Below are positions 6,177 to 8,639 of a DNA stretch of 8,639 bases, one piece after another. How positions within the stretch are numbered: position 1 is the stretch's first letter; each line of letters opens with the position of its first letter. This DNA comes from Gemmatimonadota bacterium (GTDB lineage: Bacteria > Gemmatimonadota > Gemmatimonadetes > Gemmatimonadales > GWC2-71-9), in contig QHTY01000241.1 of assembly GCA_003220985.1 (NCBI GenBank), positions 1 through 8,639 on the forward strand. Direction: 5' to 3'. The notes under the pieces were generated by a model, which searched no databases, was not told the origin of the DNA, and worked only from the letters and a program-made list of their open reading frames with translations. The position numbers and the translations under genes are program-made.

Positions 6177-7581
6177 TGACCGGGGCCTCGCGCGCGGTGT
6201 AGTTGTCGAAGCGCGTGTATTCCTTCTTGAAATGCAGCTTCACGGTGCCCGTCGGCCCGTTGCGCTGCTTGCCGACGATCACCTCGGCGAGGCCTTCGAT
6301 GCTCTCGTTGGTCTTGGGATCGACCGGCCCGTCGTAGAACTCCTGCCGGTAAATGAAGCAGACGACGTCAGCGTCCTGCTCGATCGCGCCCGATTCGCGC
6401 AAGTCCGAGAGCTGCGGCCGCCGGTGCTCGCCGCCGCGCTGCTCCGGGGCGCGCGACAGCTGCGAGATCGCGACGACGGGAACGTCGAGCTCCTTGGCGA
6501 GCGCCTTGAGCGAGCGCGAGATGTAGGAGATCTCCTGCTGGCGATTCTCGACGTTGCCCGGACCTTGCATCAACTGCAGATAGTCCACGATCACGAGCGC
6601 AATGTCGTGCTCCGCCTTCAACCGCCGTGCCTTCGAGCGCATGGCGAGCGGCGTCAAGGAGGCGGAATCGTCAATCCAGATCGGTGCGGTGCCGAGCAAC
6701 CCGGCCGCCCGCGCGAGCTTGGGGTAGTCGTCATCGCGCAGCTGGCCGCGACGGAGCCGTTGCGCGTCGACCAGCCCCTCCGAGCAGAGCAGCCGCTGCA
6801 CGAGCTGGTCCTTGGACATTTCGAGCGAGAAGAAGGCGACCCTGGTGTTGTGCTCGATCGCCGCGTGCTGCACGATGTTCAACGCCAGCGCCGTCTTTCC
6901 CATGGAAGGGCGAGCCGCGATGATGATCAGGTCGGAGCGCTGGAAGCCCGCCGTGTAGCGGTCGAGATCGACGAACCCGCTCGGGACGCCGGTCAGCGCG
7001 CCCGCGCCCGACTGGAGCTGCTCGATCCGCTCCATCGTCGGCCAGATCAGCTCTTTGATGCGAATGAACTCTTCCGCCCGCCGGAATTGCGCCACCTGGA
7101 AGACGCGGTGCTCGGCGTTGTCGAGCACTTCGCCGGCTGTACCGTGGCCCTCGTAGATGTCCTGGATAATGCCGGTGGCCGCCTCGATCAGCCGGCGCAT
7201 CACCGCCTTGTCGCGGACGATTTTGGCGTGGTAGTCGACGTTCGCGGCGGTGGGCACGACATCGATCAATGCCGCGATGTACTCCATGCCGCCGGCGCGA
7301 TCGAGATCGCCGCGCCGGCTCAGCTCGTCACGCAGCGTGACGGGATCGATGACGTCGCCGCGCTCGGTGAGCGCCAGCATCGACCGGAACAGCAGGCGAT
7401 GGCTTTCCTTATAGAACATCGTGTCGTCCAGGATCTCGGCCGCCTTGAGGGCCGCGTCCTGGTCGAGCAACATCGCGCCGAGCACCGCCTGCTCCGCCTC
7501 GTTGCTCCACGGAGTCTGGCGACCGGCGTACTCGCTGGCTCGCTCAGTCGTCGAGGAGGCGAGCGGCGATACGGACGTCAT
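6169..7581 (-). CDS. dnaB: Replicative DNA helicase DnaB
   Basis: The hexameric ring helicase that unwinds DNA ahead of the replication fork, moving 5' to 3' on the lagging-strand template. Its 470 residues match the family. The N-terminal domain opens with PWSNEAEQAVLGAMLLD (24-40) and holds VDYHAKIVRDKAV (115-127). After a linker comes the RecA-like domain: TGVPSGFVDLDRYTAGFQ (197-214), Walker A ARPSMGKT (223-230), FFSLEM (250-255), Walker B LVIVDYLQLM (329-338), SQLSR (373-377), LSDLRESGAIEQDAD (391-405) and the arginine-finger region KQRNGPTG (438-445). No intein is present. ATG 7581 is the only start codon before the conserved core, so the 38-nt overlap with the udg 3' end is real. The stop overlaps the radA GTG. 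All catalytic motifs are intact. Confidence 0.98.
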   Translation of the reverse strand: MTSVSPLASSTTERASEYAGRQTPWSNEAEQAVLGAMLLDQDAALKAAEILDDTMFYKESHRLLFRSMLALTERGDVIDPVTLRDELSRRGDLDRAGGMEYIAALIDVVPTAANVDYHAKIVRDKAVMRRLIEAATGIIQDIYEGHGTAGEVLDNAEHRVFQVAQFRRAEEFIRIKELIWPTMERIEQLQSGAGALTGVPSGFVDLDRYTAGFQRSDLIIIAARPSMGKTALALNIVQHAAIEHNTRVAFFSLEMSKDQLVQRLLCSEGLVDAQRLRRGQLRDDDYPKLARAAGLLGTAPIWIDDSASLTPLAMRSKARRLKAEHDIALVIVDYLQLMQGPGNVENRQQEISYISRSLKALAKELDVPVVAISQLSRAPEQRGGEHRRPQLSDLRESGAIEQDADVVCFIYRQEFYDGPVDPKTNESIEGLAEVIVGKQRNGPTGTVKLHFKKEYTRFDNYTAREAPVSV

Positions 7582-8326
7582 CCCAGGTTGGTCTCTTCCA
7601 ATGAGGGTTACGCAGCAGCGCGGCCGGGTGGTACGTCACCACGACCGGGATACCGCGGAAACGGTGAATCTGATTGCGCAGTGAGCCCAGCGATTGTTTG
7701 GTGCTGAGCAGGCTCTGCGCGGCCGTGCCGCCCATGGCCAGGATTGCTTTGGGCTTCACCAACTCGATCTGGCGATGCAGGAACGGTAGGCACGCCGCGA
7801 CCTCGTCATACTGTGGCAACCGGTTTTCCGGCGGCCGGCATTTCACGATGTTGCAGATGAACACCTGATCCCGCGGCAGCTTGATCGCTTCGAGAATCTT
7901 GGTGAGCAGCTCGCCCGCTCGGCCGACGAACGGGCGTCCCGTCTCGTCTTCCGTGCGGCCGGGCCCTTCGCCGACGACGACGAGTCGAGCGTTCGCGGGT
8001 CCTTCACCAGGCACGGTGTTCGTGCGGCCGTCGCACAGCTTGCAGGCGCGACAGGCGGCGATGAGCGTGGCGACGTCCTCGAGGCTCGTGGCCCGTTGGA
8101 TCGGATCGTTCGCGAATAGATCGGCTGACGGTGGGTCGAACGAAATCCCGGGAGCCGGGATCTTGGAGTCGGGAGTCTGAATGACCGCCGAAGCCGGCGC
8201 AGGCGAATCCCCGGCTTCCGGCTCCTGGCTCCCGGCTCCGGTGGAGTCGGCAAGAATCACCGAATCTCCCCCCAAGAGCCGCTGCTGCTTCAAGTATTCG
8301 ATTGCGAGAGCCCGGCTATCAGTCAA
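7544..8326 (-). CDS. Family 4 uracil-DNA glycosylase (iron-sulfur)
   Basis: Removes uracil produced by cytosine deamination, starting base excision repair. The catalytic domain begins near residue 80. The likely 4Fe-4S ligands are Cys95, Cys98, Cys163 and Cys179; Cys92 is an extra nearby cysteine. Motif 1 is GEGPGRTEDETGRPFVGRAGELL (119-141), with the PFVG uracil pocket, and motif 2 is YHPAALLRNP (232-241). The 260 residues exceed the roughly 200 of compact homologues because of an N-terminal region: a short helix (LAIEYLKQQ, 7-15) and a Pro/Ser/Ala/Gly-rich linker. Linker residues 29-60 are encoded by an inverted repeat of 7-base units. The start is TTG 8326-8324, fused with the coaBC stop as TTGA, with GGAAGAGG 4 nt upstream. 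The 3' end overlaps dnaB by 38 nt. Older databases call such proteins phage SPO1 DNA polymerase-related. Confidence 0.94.
   Translation of the reverse strand: MTDSRALAIEYLKQQRLLGGDSVILADSTGAGSQEPEAGDSPAPASAVIQTPDSKIPAPGISFDPPSADLFANDPIQRATSLEDVATLIAACRACKLCDGRTNTVPGEGPANARLVVVGEGPGRTEDETGRPFVGRAGELLTKILEAIKLPRDQVFICNIVKCRPPENRLPQYDEVAACLPFLHRQIELVKPKAILAMGGTAAQSLLSTKQSLGSLRNQIHRFRGIPVVVTYHPAALLRNPHWKRPTWDDVRIAARLLDD
8149..8241. repeat. Inverted heptamer-repeat palindrome inside the uracil-DNA glycosylase gene
   Basis: The plus-strand left arm (8149-8176) is four 7-base units: CGGGAGC, CGGGATC, TTGGAGT, CGGGAGT. The right arm (8214-8241), read on the minus strand from its outer end, is CCGGAGC, CGGGAGC, CAGGAGC, CGGAAGC; a fifth degenerate unit, CGGGGAT, lies inside it (8207-8213). 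In register, 21 of 28 positions agree. The middle has its own small stem (CGCCG-AAGC-CGGCG). The element is translated in frame as residues 29-60, the low-complexity linker before the catalytic domain. Confidence 0.78.
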
Positions 8327-8637
8327 AGCGCCTCTTCCACAACGTCGAGAATTCGGTCGGCCACGTCGCGCTTGGGGAGCAACGGCAGGTCGACTTGCGT
8401 ACCGTTGCGTCCCAGAATCGTCACGCGATTGGTCGTGACCTCGAATCCGGCGCCGGGCTCAGTGGCGTCATTCAGGATCACGAAATCCAGCGCCTTATTC
8501 TGCAACTTGGACCGCGCGTTCGCGAGTCCGTTGCCGGTCTCGAGCGCGAACCCCACCACCAGCATCCCCTTGCGCCGTTTCAGCGAGCCCAGTATGTCGG
8601 GCGTCGCCTCCAGCTCCACTGTGAGCGGACCGTCGCT
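8323..8637 (-). CDS. coaBC: Phosphopantothenoylcysteine synthetase/decarboxylase, C-terminal part
   Basis: CoaBC makes phosphopantetheine for coenzyme A: the N-terminal CoaC half decarboxylates and the C-terminal CoaB half ligates cysteine to 4'-phosphopantothenate using CTP. Only about 104 residues at the C-terminal end of CoaB are in the window, and the frame is open to the right edge. Visible: PDIL near the start, the VVGFALET motif (GFAxET in the family), ARSKLQNKALDFVILND with the conserved Lys-rich KLxxKxxD active-site segment, and FEVTTNRVTIL near the end. The sequence then finishes as family members do. The GTG at 8619 is an internal codon, not a start. The stop TGA (8325-8323) overlaps the udg TTG. 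It is the most upstream gene seen, so the operon promoter lies beyond the window. Confidence 0.93.
   Translation of the reverse strand, partial: SDGPLTVELEATPDILGSLKRRKGMLVVGFALETGNGLANARSKLQNKALDFVILNDATEPGAGFEVTTNRVTILGRNGTQVDLPLLPKRDVADRILDVVEEAL
8331..8338 (-). promoter_or_regulatory. Ribosome binding site of the uracil-DNA glycosylase gene
   Basis: GGAAGAGG on the minus strand, within the last coaBC codons and 4 nt before TTG 8326. It supports this uncommon TTG start, which otherwise rests only on the TTGA stop-start overlap. Confidence 0.6.
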
Positions 8638-8639
8638 GC

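Noticed and set aside
5223..6179. Plus-strand open frame of 318 codons opposite radA
   Set aside because: It is antisense to radA. It includes the palindrome, whose peptide reads similarly on both strands, but shows no recognisable domain.
6145..7707. Long open frame of 520 codons on the plus strand
   Set aside because: It lies antisense to dnaB and runs through the dnaB-udg junction. The peptide is rich in Arg, Asp, His and Val with no known motifs, a typical mirror frame in GC-rich DNA, while the minus strand shows every DnaB motif.

Overview
The window is a dense, single-strand stretch of bacterial chromosome. All eleven genes lie on the minus strand, so transcription runs from high to low coordinates. 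DNA is GC-rich (about two-thirds by eye, not counted), with strong G/C third-position bias and frequent GTG or TTG starts. The gene content is housekeeping. The protein style and the short tandem-unit palindromes inside genes resemble soil or metagenomic Gemmatimonadota or Acidobacteriota genomes. Gemmatimonadota is my best guess, but it is a guess: no marker here proves the phylum.

In transcription order: coaBC (3' part only, 8637-8323), a family 4 uracil-DNA glycosylase (8326-7544), dnaB replicative helicase (7581-6169), radA recombination ATPase (6176-4844, broken by a frame shift near 5513), ispD (4872-4144), a TsaC/Sua5-type t6A synthase (4147-3494), a low-molecular-weight protein phosphatase (3497-3027), aroE (3043-2219), comF (2226-1471), gap (1460-450) and pgk (453 to the window edge, 5' part only). 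Nine of the ten junctions overlap by 4 to 38 nt; only comF-gap has a gap, of 10 nt. There is no intergenic stretch long enough for a promoter or terminator, so this looks like one long operon or the middle of one. No tRNA, rRNA, CRISPR or transposase gene was seen.

Functionally the run joins coenzyme A synthesis, DNA repair and replication (UDG, DnaB, RadA), isoprenoid precursor synthesis (IspD), tRNA modification (TsaC), the shikimate pathway (AroE), DNA uptake (ComF) and lower glycolysis (Gap, Pgk).

The most unusual content is a set of three palindromic elements inside three different genes (comF, radA, udg). Each is a pair of inverted arms, and each arm is built from 3-4 tandem copies of a 7- or 8-base unit. 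The unit differs between elements. Each element is translated in frame and falls in a linker or loop between conserved domains. Together they look like a class of hairpin repeat that tolerates or targets interdomain linkers. The second notable point is the radA frame shift, best explained by a short deletion of about 17 nt or an assembly error.
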